DNA of 64,000 bases from Rhodocyclaceae bacterium (GTDB lineage: Bacteria; Pseudomonadota; Gammaproteobacteria; Burkholderiales; Rhodocyclaceae): the NCBI GenBank assembly GCA_016791105.1, contig JAEUNM010000104.1, positions 1-64,000 on the forward strand. The letters run 5' to 3'. Under the pieces are notes generated by a model. It was not told where the DNA came from, did not search any database, and saw only the letters and a program-made list of their open reading frames with translations. Each line of letters starts with the position of its first letter. Position 1 is the first letter of the stretch. This document shows, piece after piece, positions 39,873 through 49,248 of this stretch. A program made the position numbers and the translations under genes.

Positions 39873-42815
39873 CTACTGTGTATCGGTCGTGGCCTGAGAT
39901 TGCTGGCCGGGCTGGCTGGCGAGGGTGGCGATCATTTTGCGGATCGAGTCCGCGGTGATCGGTTTGGAAATGAAGTCGTCGATGTTCAGTTCTTTGCTGC
40001 TGCGGCGGAAAATTTGCAAATCTGCGTCGGAATAGGCGCTCACGATCACCACCCGCATGGCGTGCTGCGGGTAGGTGGCACGCAGGCTGCGCACCAGTTG
40101 CAAGCCGTTCATGTCGGGCAGATTGAGGTCGCACAACAACAGGTCTGGCGCACCGTCGGCTACCGCCTTGATCGCTTGTGCGGCGGTGCGCGCGATGTCC
40201 ACCTCCAGGCCTTCGCGGCGCAGCAGCGTGGCAGTTGCCAGTGCCAGATCAGGGTGGTCTTCGACCAGCAAGGTGCGTATGCGTGCGGGTTTGCGCTCGC
40301 CCACGCCCCGTTGCGCCAGTTCCAGCAGTTTTGCCGCCTGCAGCGGCCAGTCCAGATAGTGATCGAATGCGCCATCCGCCGCCTGCTTGGAAGATTTGGG
40401 CGGGGTGGCGGAAACTGCAAGGAATAGCGTGTTTTTCAGGTAGGCCAGACGCCGCATGTTTGCGACCAGTTGATGTGCGTCTACGCCCTTCAGCGCGCCA
40501 TCCACCAGCACCAGGTGGGGGCACCGGCCGACCAGCGCGGCGAGCGCGCTGTCTGCACTGACGTAACTGCGTACGCGATGCCCCATGTGCGTGAGTGCGC
40601 CGGCAAGTTCCGCTACAAGCTCGGGATGTTCTCCCACGAACAGGAAATCGAGCGCCCCTGCAGGTGCGGGAGCTGCTGCCGCCGCGGCCGCCGGCGCGGT
40701 TGCCGGCGCGGTTGCCGCGGGCGCCAGGAACGGAAGCCGCACGGTAATTTCGCAGCCATTGCCGGCGTTTTCGCCTGAGGACGAAATTTCCCCGCCAAGA
40801 ATTGTGACCAGCCGCCGCACCAGATTCAGCCCCACATCCGGTCCTGCCGAATGGACCGAATCGGCTGCAGGTTGCGGCGGCAGGGGCGCAACGCGGCCGG
40901 CTTCACCCTCGCAGCGAATGAGCACTCCCGCGTTTTCCACGGCGCCGCTAAGCGCGATGCTGCTGCCGCGCTGACTGGATTTGGCTACATGGCCGAGCAG
41001 GGTGGAAACGATGCGATACAGGCGTTGCCTGTCGCCCATGATGCAGGTGCCCCCATCCGGTGCCTGCACCAGCACTTCCTGGCCGCGCTCCGTGACGGTG
41101 CGGCGGGTGCTGCCTACTGCCGCGTGCAGTAGTTCGGCCAGGTCGATCGCCTCCTGCTTCGGCGCCGCGGCGCGATCCGTGATGCGCGATACGCCGACCA
41201 GTTCGTCGCTCAGGTGCTGCAAAGACTCGACCTGGCGGGCAATCAGCGTTTCGAGTTCTTCTCGCCGCAAGTGGCCGGTATTGTTCGCCAAGGCTTCGAT
41301 GGCACCGGAAATGGCGGCCAGCGGGTCGCGCAAGGCATGGCCCAGCAGGGCCAGAAATTCATCCCTGAGGCGTGTGTGTTCGCGATATTCGGCTTCCTGC
41401 CGGCGCACGCTCACGTCATTGAACACGGCTACGCCGGCCAGGGTTTTGCCGTACTCGTCGCGGATCGGAGCGGCGCCCACTTCCAGATGCAAGCGGCGGC
41501 CGTCCGGCAATACTGCTTCGAGTTCGGTGGGCAGTATGACTTTGCCTTCGTGTATCGCGCGCTGCAGCGGAAACTCATGCTCGGGCAGCAAGCTGCCATG
41601 CTGATAAAAGTGGATTTTCTGGCTGGGCGCAGTGGGCGGCACGGCGCCGGAAAAAAGCTGTTCCACGCCAGCCGGATTGAGCAGCGCGGCCAGTGCCGGA
41701 TTTGCGCTCAGTGGCCGGCAACTCGTGTCAGTGGAAATTGCCACGCCCACCGGCAACGCGCGCATCAAGGCATCCAGCTTTTGCTGCAACGCGAAGCGTG
41801 CACTTTGCGTGCTGCGGTGTTCGCTCAGGTCGCGGGTGAGGCCTATCCACTCGCGAATCTCGCCCGCACTATCGAAACAAGGCACCACGCGCGTATGCAC
41901 CCAGGCCAGACTGCCGTCACCGCGCCTTGACGGGTGCTCCAGTTCGAATACCGTCTTGTTGCCGGTGGCATCGCGCAGCGACTGGCCAAGCCGTGCATGG
42001 GCTTGCGGCAGGGCGAAAATTTCCAGCCAGCTTTGGCTGCAATGGCTGTACGCGGAGACAACGCCACTGCCTTCGAAAAACCGGACGGCATCCCAATTCG
42101 GACTGACCTGATAGGCGACGCTGCCGGCAGCCGAAACGAGGGCGCGCAAGCGCTGTTCGTGGGCATGCACCGGCTCGATCAGGTCGGCCGCCTGGCGGGC
42201 GAGCAAATCGAGCAGTTGCAGTTCGTCTGGCTGCGGGTGGTGCGGGTGTCGGTAGTGCAGGGTGATCAAGCCCGCCAGCACCCCCGAGCGACTTGCCACG
42301 GGTGTTATTTGCAGTGCGCGGATGGATGCCTTGCGCAGTAGCTGAAGTTCCGCGCTACCGGCGAACAAAGGGCTAAGTTCCACATCGGCAACGATCTGGC
42401 GCGTGCCGCTTGCCACCGCCGCGGCGCTCGGCGCGTCATAGCATGCGGCATCATTCCAATCCTGCAGCCAGCCGTCGGGATAGCCGTAATGGGCCGCGAT
42501 GCGCAACGGCCCGCCGGCCGCATCGCGCAGCAGTATGTTGGCGAAATCGGCGCCCGACATGGCCATGCCGGCGGCGATGAGCTGTTCCAGCACGGAAGGC
42601 AGGGCGGCGGCTACGGATATCTGGCCAAGTTGCCAGAGCCGGGAAATTGCCGCGGCCTGGGGCGCTTGCTGCACGGCTGGGCTGGCGGCGCTGGTGCTGG
42701 TGGCCGCGTCGGAGGCCGCGTCATCGCCGCAACGTCCGGCCACCGTGCCGGGCCTGCAAGCCGCCGCGGCTTGTGCCGCATCGGCTGCACGCTGTCCGCG
42801 TTTCTGTCGCATCAT
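39873..42815 (-). CDS. GAF-PAS-PAS hybrid histidine kinase with two receivers
   Basis: 980 aa, soluble. Order: low-complexity start; GAF (about 60-215); PAS (220-345) ending EWIGLTRDLSEH; PAS (355-480) ending VAVFNDVSVRRQ; HisKA (about 490-555); HATPase_c (565-705) with the G box GPDVGLNLVRRLV; an Ala/Pro linker; two receivers. The H box reads LLGHALRDPLAAI, where the usual Glu after His is Ala. Receiver 1 (about 735-845) lacks the acidic pair (GEHPE) but keeps an Asp in LVLVDGALKG; receiver 2 (about 855-965) is complete (VEDHPD, LLCDLNLPDMNG, SKPI). Output is not obvious, probably through another regulator. Confidence 0.88.
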   Translation of the reverse strand: MMRQKRGQRAADAAQAAAACRPGTVAGRCGDDAASDAATSTSAASPAVQQAPQAAAISRLWQLGQISVAAALPSVLEQLIAAGMAMSGADFANILLRDAAGGPLRIAAHYGYPDGWLQDWNDAACYDAPSAAAVASGTRQIVADVELSPLFAGSAELQLLRKASIRALQITPVASRSGVLAGLITLHYRHPHHPQPDELQLLDLLARQAADLIEPVHAHEQRLRALVSAAGSVAYQVSPNWDAVRFFEGSGVVSAYSHCSQSWLEIFALPQAHARLGQSLRDATGNKTVFELEHPSRRGDGSLAWVHTRVVPCFDSAGEIREWIGLTRDLSEHRSTQSARFALQQKLDALMRALPVGVAISTDTSCRPLSANPALAALLNPAGVEQLFSGAVPPTAPSQKIHFYQHGSLLPEHEFPLQRAIHEGKVILPTELEAVLPDGRRLHLEVGAAPIRDEYGKTLAGVAVFNDVSVRRQEAEYREHTRLRDEFLALLGHALRDPLAAISGAIEALANNTGHLRREELETLIARQVESLQHLSDELVGVSRITDRAAAPKQEAIDLAELLHAAVGSTRRTVTERGQEVLVQAPDGGTCIMGDRQRLYRIVSTLLGHVAKSSQRGSSIALSGAVENAGVLIRCEGEAGRVAPLPPQPAADSVHSAGPDVGLNLVRRLVTILGGEISSSGENAGNGCEITVRLPFLAPAATAPATAPAAAAAAAPAPAGALDFLFVGEHPELVAELAGALTHMGHRVRSYVSADSALAALVGRCPHLVLVDGALKGVDAHQLVANMRRLAYLKNTLFLAVSATPPKSSKQAADGAFDHYLDWPLQAAKLLELAQRGVGERKPARIRTLLVEDHPDLALATATLLRREGLEVDIARTAAQAIKAVADGAPDLLLCDLNLPDMNGLQLVRSLRATYPQHAMRVVIVSAYSDADLQIFRRSSKELNIDDFISKPITADSIRKMIATLASQPGQQSQATTDTQ

Positions 42816-43295
42816 CGTTTCCCCTGGATTCGGACTAATCTGTCGATAAAATTGACAAAAAATCGTCCCAATGCGGCGTCGGGGGTATGCCAGAACTGCG
42901 CCATCGGTACCTAAACGCCGCGGTTTCCGGGCTTGGCGACATAGGGGCGGATTATTGGATTACCGCCAAGTGCAGCCAGCAATGGTTACCATGGTAACGC
43001 AATCGCCGGGCACAGGGGGCGCGCCAGCCGGGGCGATCCGATTTGCATAAATCGCGTGCCGCCGGGGTGTTGCTGCGGGCACACAAGGGGCTGGCGGGGA
43101 AAACAGTCGCGGTGAGAAAATTGATGTCAGTGTTATCGCGTCGCCAGCACGACGTGACAGCCGAAACGGCACCGGGTACCCGCGCGGTGTGTGGATACCC
43201 GGGGTGGCCGTGCATGGCACCCGACAGGAAACTGGATTGATGCCTGGAGCGCGCTACACGTCGCGACGCAATCGCCGCGCCAGGGCGGCGGGAAA
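42816..43295. other. 480-bp gene-free stretch between two kinase genes
   Basis: No coding frame is supported. A perfect 14-bp palindrome GTTACCATGGTAAC lies at 42985-42998, about 170 bp before the start of the downstream kinase gene, and could be a regulator site. The stretch is otherwise featureless to me. Confidence 0.5.
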
Positions 43296-44627
43296 TTAAC
43301 GCGCCTGGCCGGCGTCGCGCTGCATGTGCCGCAGCAGTACCTCGGCGACCAGTTCCAGGCGCAGCGGCTTTTCCATGCTGTCATTCATGCCCACGCGCAG
43401 GCAGACCTTGCGATCCTGCGTGGACACGCTGGCGGTCAGGGCGACGATGGGCACGTCCTGGCCCTCGGGCAGGGCGCGGATGCGCCGCGTGACTTCGATG
43501 CCGTCCAGGACGGGCATATGCAGGTCCATCAGGACCAGATCGGGCGGTGCGGCGAGGAAACGCAGCAGGGCTTGTGCGCCGTCGTCCGCCGATTCGATTT
43601 CCAGACCCAGTTCGCTCAGCAGCAAAACGCTGGCATAGCGGCTCAAAGCGTCGTCGTCGGCCAGCAGCACGCGCCGGCCGCGCAATTCGCGCTTGGCCGT
43701 TTGTACCGCGTCCGTGCCCGCCGCGGACGGCGCCGCGGCAGCGTGGGGTGCATGCGCATCGGCTTTGCTCAGGTAGGCCGAAAACCAGAACATGCTGCCG
43801 CGCTCAGGTACGCTTACGACGCCAACTTCGCCGCCCATCAGGCCCGCCAGCCGCTTGACCAGATGCAAACCCAGCCCGGTGCCCCCGTGTCTACGGGTGG
43901 GCGAGGCATCGCCCTGCTCGAACGGATGAAACAGGCGCAACTGAGTGGCCGGGTCGATACCGATGCCGCTGTCGCGTACTTGGAAACGCAGGCAGGCCTT
44001 GCCTGCTTTATCCTTTACGTTTTCCGCACTAAGCACGATATTGCCGGACTCGGTAAATTTGACCGCGTTACCGGCATAGTTGAGCAGCGCCTGGCGCAGC
44101 CGCAGCGGGTCTCCGAGCAATTGTTGCGGCTGCAGCCGTGTCGTATCCACTTCAAGGCGCAGGCCCTTGGCCGCCGCTTGCTCGGCCAGCATGTCGCGCA
44201 CGGCATACAGCACTTCGCGCGGGTCGAATTCGGTTTCGGCCAGCACCAGCCGGCCGGCCTCCATTTTTGCCAGATCCAGCAGGTCGTCGATGATCGCCAG
44301 CAGGTGCCGGCCGGCCAGATTGAGGCGCTCGACCAGCTCGCTCAGATCGGGGCTGACGGATTGACCGAGCACCTGCCCCAAAGTAAGCATCACGCTGAGC
44401 GGCGTGCGTACTTCGTGGGATATGTTGGCGACAAATTCACTTTTCGCCCGGCTGGCCGCCTCGGCCGCATCTTTCAGGCTGCGCAGTTCCTCGTTCTGCA
44501 TTTCCAGTTCGATCTGGTGCACGCGCAATTCGTGCAGCAGGCGTTGCAGTTCGGGCTCACCGGTCGGCGTGGTCGGGGACAATTCCGCCAGCCGCTGTTC
44601 GGCGCGGCGGCGCAGGTTGCGGTTCAT
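43296..44627 (-). CDS. Hybrid histidine kinase (HisKA-HATPase-REC)
   Basis: 443 aa from ATG 44627 (MNRNLRRRAEQRLAELSPTT). It overlaps the CheB-CheR stop by 4 nt, so it is translationally coupled. N-terminal coiled coil (1-60), HisKA with the phosphoacceptor in FVANISHEVRTPLSVML, HATPase_c with NAVKFTESG, DSGIGI and HGGTGLGLHLVKRL, then a C-terminal receiver with D-D-D in VLLADDDALSRY and phosphoacceptor in LVLMDLHMPVLDG. It has no sensor domain of its own and probably receives input from the PAS domains of the upstream fusion protein. Confidence 0.9.
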   Translation of the reverse strand: MNRNLRRRAEQRLAELSPTTPTGEPELQRLLHELRVHQIELEMQNEELRSLKDAAEAASRAKSEFVANISHEVRTPLSVMLTLGQVLGQSVSPDLSELVERLNLAGRHLLAIIDDLLDLAKMEAGRLVLAETEFDPREVLYAVRDMLAEQAAAKGLRLEVDTTRLQPQQLLGDPLRLRQALLNYAGNAVKFTESGNIVLSAENVKDKAGKACLRFQVRDSGIGIDPATQLRLFHPFEQGDASPTRRHGGTGLGLHLVKRLAGLMGGEVGVVSVPERGSMFWFSAYLSKADAHAPHAAAAPSAAGTDAVQTAKRELRGRRVLLADDDALSRYASVLLLSELGLEIESADDGAQALLRFLAAPPDLVLMDLHMPVLDGIEVTRRIRALPEGQDVPIVALTASVSTQDRKVCLRVGMNDSMEKPLRLELVAEVLLRHMQRDAGQAR

Positions 44628-47248
44628 GATTTGCCTGTGCTTTCCGCTTGATGTTGCTTCAGCTTGGCTTCCAGTTGCTTGGTTTCGCTGATGTCGATGA
44701 AAGTAATGACGACGCCGTCTATCATGTTTTCGAGCGTGCGGTAGGGCATGATGCGCACCCGAAACCAATTGCCGTCGCGCGCGGATACCTGTCTTTCACG
44801 GAACACCAGGGTGCGCAGCACGCCCAGCGCATCCTCGGTAAGTGCAGGATAGTCCAGTTCGGTGACGATATCCGATAATGGGCGGCCGATGTCGCTCGGA
44901 ATAAGTTTGAACAGTTGCGTGGCGTGCACAGTAAAACGGCGCAGCCGCATGTTGTTATCCAGGAACACGGTGGCGATTTCGGTGCTGTTGAGCAAATTCG
45001 TCATATCGTTGCGCACGCCGGTCAGTTCGTCCACCTTGGATTGAAGTTCTGCATTGACGGTCTGCAATTCCTCGTTTAGCGACTGCAATTCTTCCTTGGA
45101 GGTGGTCAATTCCTCATTGGTGGATTGCAATTCTTCGTTGGTGGATTGCAGTTCTTCGTTGGCGGATTTGTATTCTTCGATGGAGGTCTGCATTTCTTCG
45201 TGCGCGACGCGCAGCGCTTCGCGGGTTTGCGCGAGTTCCACGTCCAGCGCTTCGATGGCGGCGGGGCGGCGGCGGCTTTTCGCCGCAGGCGGCGGCGGCA
45301 CGTCGTTGAATACCACCAATACCTTGCCGCGTATCACTTCGGGTGCGGCGATGCCCTGGACGGTCACGTCCACCATTTGCGTGCCGCCATTGGTGCCCAC
45401 CAGCAGGTTGTTCAGGTGTATGGACTCCACCTGGCGCTGTGCATTGCGGATCACGCCGGTAAGCGCTTCGCGCAGGCCGGGGCGGGCCATGGCGTGAATG
45501 TTGATATTGACCTTGCCGGCCGCAGGTTCCAGGTATTTGCCCGTGCGCCCGCTGATATAAAGGATGTCTCCGTCGCCATTCACCAATACCGCCGGCGGTG
45601 CGTAAGTTTGCTGTATCAGTTGGTCGCACAGATATTCCAGGCTGTCGCGCGTTACGCGCAGATCGGCGGCGTCCACGACCGGACCGGTCGTTGCCTGGCC
45701 GGCCGGAAATTCGAGCCGCGCCGGCGACATCGCCTGGTCGACGCGGCGGAATATGCGCGATTTGCCGTCTATGGGACCGAATAGCTCGGCAAATACGCCC
45801 ACCGTTTCGGCGCTGCCGAGCACGAGCAGGCCGTCCCGATTGAGCGCGTAGTGGAACAGCGGCAACAGCTTTTTCTGCAGCACCGGCCCGAAATAGATGA
45901 GCAGATTGCGGCAGGAAAGAATGTCCAGTTTGGTAAAGGGCGGGTCGGAAATGATGTTCTGCGGCGCAAACACGACCATGTCGCGGATGTCCTTGCCGAT
46001 GCGCCAGCCGCCCTCGTCGGCGACAAAAAACCGTGCCAGGCGTTCCTGTGTGACGTCGGCCGCAATGTTGTCGGGGTAGAAGCCGCGCCGCGCCTTGTTG
46101 ATGGCATCGGCGTCGATGTCGGTGGCGTACACCTGCAGCGTGTAGCGTCCCTCCGGCCGGATTTTGTCGAGCGCTTCGCGAAACACCATGGCCAGGGAAT
46201 AGGCTTCCTCGCCGCTGGAACAGGCTGGCACCCAGGCGCGCAGCAGGGCGCCGCCCGGGTGGCTGGCGAACAGGGCCGGCAGCGCTTCGTCGCGCAAGGT
46301 GTCCCACATCGCCGCGTCGCGAAAGAAGTTGGTGACGCCGATCAGCAATTCCTTGAACAGCAGGTCCAGTTCCTGCGGGTTTTCGCGCAAGTAGCGCACA
46401 TAGGCAGAGATGCCGTTCAACTGGTGCAGGGTGGTGCGGCGCTCGATGCGGCGATAGAGCGTGCTGGTTTTGTAATCGGAAAAGTCGGCGCCGCAGCGGT
46501 CGCGCAGCAGCACGATAATTTTGTCCAGCGCGGACAGGGCGGCCGGCGCCACCGCCTCGCCCCCAGCCCCGAAGTGCGCCGGCAGGCGCGCGCAGGCCTG
46601 GATTTGCGTCGGCAGGTCGCCGGCACGACCGATGTAGTCCGCCAGGCCGGCGTCGATGGCGCTGCGCGGCATGCCGTCCGCCTTGGCTTCGGCCGGGTCC
46701 TGCACCAGCGCAAAGCCGCCTTTTTCCTTGATGGCGCGCAGGCCCAGCATGCCGTCCGATCCCATACCGGAAAGAATTACGCCTATGGCCCTTTCGTGGC
46801 GGTCCTCGGCCAGGGTACGAAAGAAAAAATCGACCGGCAGCCGCAGCCCCGCGATGGGTGCCGGGTCGAGCAGATGCAGGGTTTCGTGCAGCAGCGACAA
46901 ATCTTTGTTGGGAGGAATTACATACACATGATTGGGCAGCACCTTCATGCGGTCTTTGGCTTCTTTCACCGCCAGTCCGGCGCGGCGGCCGATCAGTTCG
47001 GGCAGCGTGCTGGCGTAGCGCGGGTCCAGGTGCTGCACCACCACGAATGCCATGCCGCAGTCGGACGGAATGTTGCGAAAAAATGTTTCCAGCGCCTCCA
47101 GGCCGCCGGCCGAACAGCCTATGCCCACGATGGGGAAATTATCCGGCGCGCCCTTGCCGGGTGGCATTGCAGCGCCGGCCGGGGAGGGCTTTTTCGGGCT
47201 GCCCTTGTCCTTGGAATCGGTCGATGAATTGCGGGGAGGCTTGGCCAT
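44624..47248 (-). CDS. CheB-CheR-PAS fusion (methylesterase/methyltransferase)
   Basis: 874 aa. CheB methylesterase domain (about 38-225) with triad S46 (GIGCSAGG), H73 (VQHLD) and D165 (SGMGSDGM) but no receiver domain. CheR methyltransferase (about 235-510) with ACSSGEEAYSLAM, the SAM site, and ILSCRNLLIYF. Then a PAS (about 540-640), a long coiled coil made of repeated NEELQST-type heptads (about 660-750) and a PAS (about 755-865). Such fusions usually form complex signalling modules with hybrid kinases instead of classical chemotaxis, which matches the coupled kinase gene. No chemoreceptor gene lies in the window. Confidence 0.92.
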   Translation of the reverse strand: MAKPPRNSSTDSKDKGSPKKPSPAGAAMPPGKGAPDNFPIVGIGCSAGGLEALETFFRNIPSDCGMAFVVVQHLDPRYASTLPELIGRRAGLAVKEAKDRMKVLPNHVYVIPPNKDLSLLHETLHLLDPAPIAGLRLPVDFFFRTLAEDRHERAIGVILSGMGSDGMLGLRAIKEKGGFALVQDPAEAKADGMPRSAIDAGLADYIGRAGDLPTQIQACARLPAHFGAGGEAVAPAALSALDKIIVLLRDRCGADFSDYKTSTLYRRIERRTTLHQLNGISAYVRYLRENPQELDLLFKELLIGVTNFFRDAAMWDTLRDEALPALFASHPGGALLRAWVPACSSGEEAYSLAMVFREALDKIRPEGRYTLQVYATDIDADAINKARRGFYPDNIAADVTQERLARFFVADEGGWRIGKDIRDMVVFAPQNIISDPPFTKLDILSCRNLLIYFGPVLQKKLLPLFHYALNRDGLLVLGSAETVGVFAELFGPIDGKSRIFRRVDQAMSPARLEFPAGQATTGPVVDAADLRVTRDSLEYLCDQLIQQTYAPPAVLVNGDGDILYISGRTGKYLEPAAGKVNINIHAMARPGLREALTGVIRNAQRQVESIHLNNLLVGTNGGTQMVDVTVQGIAAPEVIRGKVLVVFNDVPPPPAAKSRRRPAAIEALDVELAQTREALRVAHEEMQTSIEEYKSANEELQSTNEELQSTNEELTTSKEELQSLNEELQTVNAELQSKVDELTGVRNDMTNLLNSTEIATVFLDNNMRLRRFTVHATQLFKLIPSDIGRPLSDIVTELDYPALTEDALGVLRTLVFRERQVSARDGNWFRVRIMPYRTLENMIDGVVITFIDISETKQLEAKLKQHQAESTGKS

Positions 47249-47347
47249 GGCGGATTGGTACAGAAAAATGAAATCAAAAAGTGGCTGCGGTCCGCTGCGG
47301 CCTTCGTTTCGCAGACGGGCGTGGCGGGGTGCGGCGCGGCGCTCGCG

Positions 47348-48544
47348 TCAGCGCATTTGCCCCAGGTAATAAGTGAATAGCGTTTTCATGTCGGTCGGGT
47401 AGCCGTTGGGATAGATGGGCCGCTGGCCTAGTGCCATGCATAGTCCATTGACCTGTTTTTTCAGCAGGTCGAGGTTCAGATCGCGACTGACCTGGGTCCT
47501 GTATAGCGAATCGATTACCCGCTCGCTGGACCTGAGCTGGTCGCGCAAGCTCACATAGCCGAACAGGTCGGCCAGAAACTGTGCCAGCAGGTCGAGCCAT
47601 AACAGTTCGATCTCGTCCGGGCGATGCGGCCGCTTGAAATGGGTGGAAAGCGTACCTATCGGCTCACCCGATCGGGTCACGATGGGCGTCGATTGCAGCG
47701 CGCGTATGCCGGCACGCAACTGGATGTCCAGCGTGGCAGTGCCGGCGAATAGGGGGCTGTGCTCGATATCCTCGACGATGATCCGTTTGCGATGTTGCAG
47801 CGCGCTGCCGCAGGTTCCGTGGCCCTGCGCCGCGTTTTCCCAGTGTGCCAGCCACCACTTCGGGAAGCGGCCGCGGTGCGCGACGACGCGCAGATCGCCG
47901 GTGTGCGGGTCCAGCAACTGGATATTGCCGAAGTCGGCTTGCGAAATGACCATGGCTGCGCCGATCACCTTGCCAAACACTTTGTGCAGACCGCCCCTGC
48001 GCAGGGCGAACGTGCTCATGTCCAGCATGCGGTTCAGGGTGTCGGTCGCGGCGGACTTCCGGTGTTCCGCTTCTTTTGTTGCGGTGATGTTTTCGAAGCT
48101 GGCGATGAAGTGCCCAGGCTGCGGACAGTAGGCGCTGATCAGGTAGTTCTGCTGCGTGGCGGCGATGCGAACTTCGAGTGACTCGTTGGCGCCGTGGCGA
48201 ATGACGCGGTCGAGCAGGGCGATGATCCCGAGTTCCGGCTCGAGCAGGTGCGCGGTGGCTTCCGCACAGCGCCGGCCGGCCAATCCTTCCACACCAAGCT
48301 GCGCGTGGAAGGCCGGGTTGGCATACAGGTACAAAAAATCGGCGCATGGCTCGCCCAGCATGCGGCCGTAGGCCATGCCTGAGCGCATCTGTTCGATGTA
48401 TTGCAGGGACAGATGCGCGGCCGGATTCGTGCCGGCATCGGTATGCTGTGGCCCGTTAGCCAATTTATACGCCTCGGTCAAATCGTCTGCCACTACGCCG
48501 ACATGGTAGCCGGTCGGGGCGCTGCATGCCGCATTTCTCGACAT
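47348..48544 (-). CDS. PAS-GAF sensory protein without catalytic domain
   Basis: 398 aa from ATG 48544; the start is uncertain (no clear ribosome-binding site, frame open to 48712). PAS-like domain (about 35-165: YGRMLGEPCADFLYLYANPAF, ending FENITATKEAEH) and GAF domain (about 185-330). The GAF part closely resembles the GAF of the 980-aa kinase (shared patterns EDIEHSPLFAGTATLDIQLR here and VELSPLFAGSAELQLLRKAS there), indicating paralogy. The C-terminal 70 residues form a helix ending in RPIYPNGYPTDMK. It lies 99 bp upstream of the CheB-CheR fusion and may be its input partner. Confidence 0.75.
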   Translation of the reverse strand: MSRNAACSAPTGYHVGVVADDLTEAYKLANGPQHTDAGTNPAAHLSLQYIEQMRSGMAYGRMLGEPCADFLYLYANPAFHAQLGVEGLAGRRCAEATAHLLEPELGIIALLDRVIRHGANESLEVRIAATQQNYLISAYCPQPGHFIASFENITATKEAEHRKSAATDTLNRMLDMSTFALRRGGLHKVFGKVIGAAMVISQADFGNIQLLDPHTGDLRVVAHRGRFPKWWLAHWENAAQGHGTCGSALQHRKRIIVEDIEHSPLFAGTATLDIQLRAGIRALQSTPIVTRSGEPIGTLSTHFKRPHRPDEIELLWLDLLAQFLADLFGYVSLRDQLRSSERVIDSLYRTQVSRDLNLDLLKKQVNGLCMALGQRPIYPNGYPTDMKTLFTYYLGQMR

Positions 48545-48873
48545 CGCGCGCGGCGCGGCCGGGCGGGTGCGGCCGTCGCTGCGGTGGCGGCGTGGCAATG
48601 GCCACGCATCCTTACCGCCTGCGCAAACCACGCGCGGAACTGGCAACCGCATGCGCGCCGGCAAGGATGGTAAAACCTCAGTGGGGTTTCGGTGGGGTAA
48701 TTCGAACGGCACGCGCCCTCCAGCAAGAGTGCCAGATTGTCATTGTACCGATGCTATGGCCGAAAGGGTTCGGGTTGGAATGTGGGGGGGATTGATACGG
48801 CCACAGGCTGGAAACCCACCCGTGGCGGCCTGGTGATGCAAGGCGAATTTCGGACAATTTCGTAGCCCGTAGG

Positions 48874-49052
48874 TTGGGGTGACGCCAGGAACCTCAACAA
48901 TTGGGCGCTGCGGGGTGCGGAATAAGATACGCAGCTGCCGGTACATTGGGCGCCGTTGTTGGGGTTCGCAAGCTCACCCCAACCTACGTGTTACCGGCTT
49001 GGGCGCGAAAATTTCGCCGGGACCAGATCGAACAATTCCGGTCTGGCGATTT
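48874..49052. repeat. Long direct repeat, left copy
   Basis: 179 bp starting TTGGGGTGACGCCAGGAACC and ending TCTGGCGATTT. The right copy at 50223-50416 is in the same orientation, about 90% identical apart from a 15-bp insertion. It includes two TTGGGGT/ACCCCAA hairpins (48874-48897 and 48958-48983). The 704-bp gap 48545-49248 that contains it has no supported gene. Confidence 0.85.
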
Positions 49053-49188
49053 AGTATGGGGCGTTTCCCCACCGCTCACGCGGTCAATTGCCGTGACAAA
49101 CGGTTCGGCATAACCCGAACTGGCCTGAGGTGAGGCCAGGAGCGCCGACATGCGGGCAAATTCGCGGCGGCGAATAAGAGACCCACGA

Positions 49189-49242
49189 GCCGGTGCATCG
49201 TGGGCCTTTGTTGGGGTTCGCTAGCTCACCCCAACCTACGCA
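49189..49242. repeat. Short direct repeat bordering the PEP-CTERM gene, 3' side
   Basis: About 54 bp, beginning with the sequence GAGCCGGTGCATCGTG and containing the hairpin at 49210-49235 plus CTACG. The mate is at 50167-50220, about 90% identical and in the same orientation. The two copies sit directly on either side of the PEP-CTERM gene. The hairpin lies 13 bp past the gene's stop and may help end its transcript. Confidence 0.8.
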
Positions 49243-49248
49243 AAGTTT

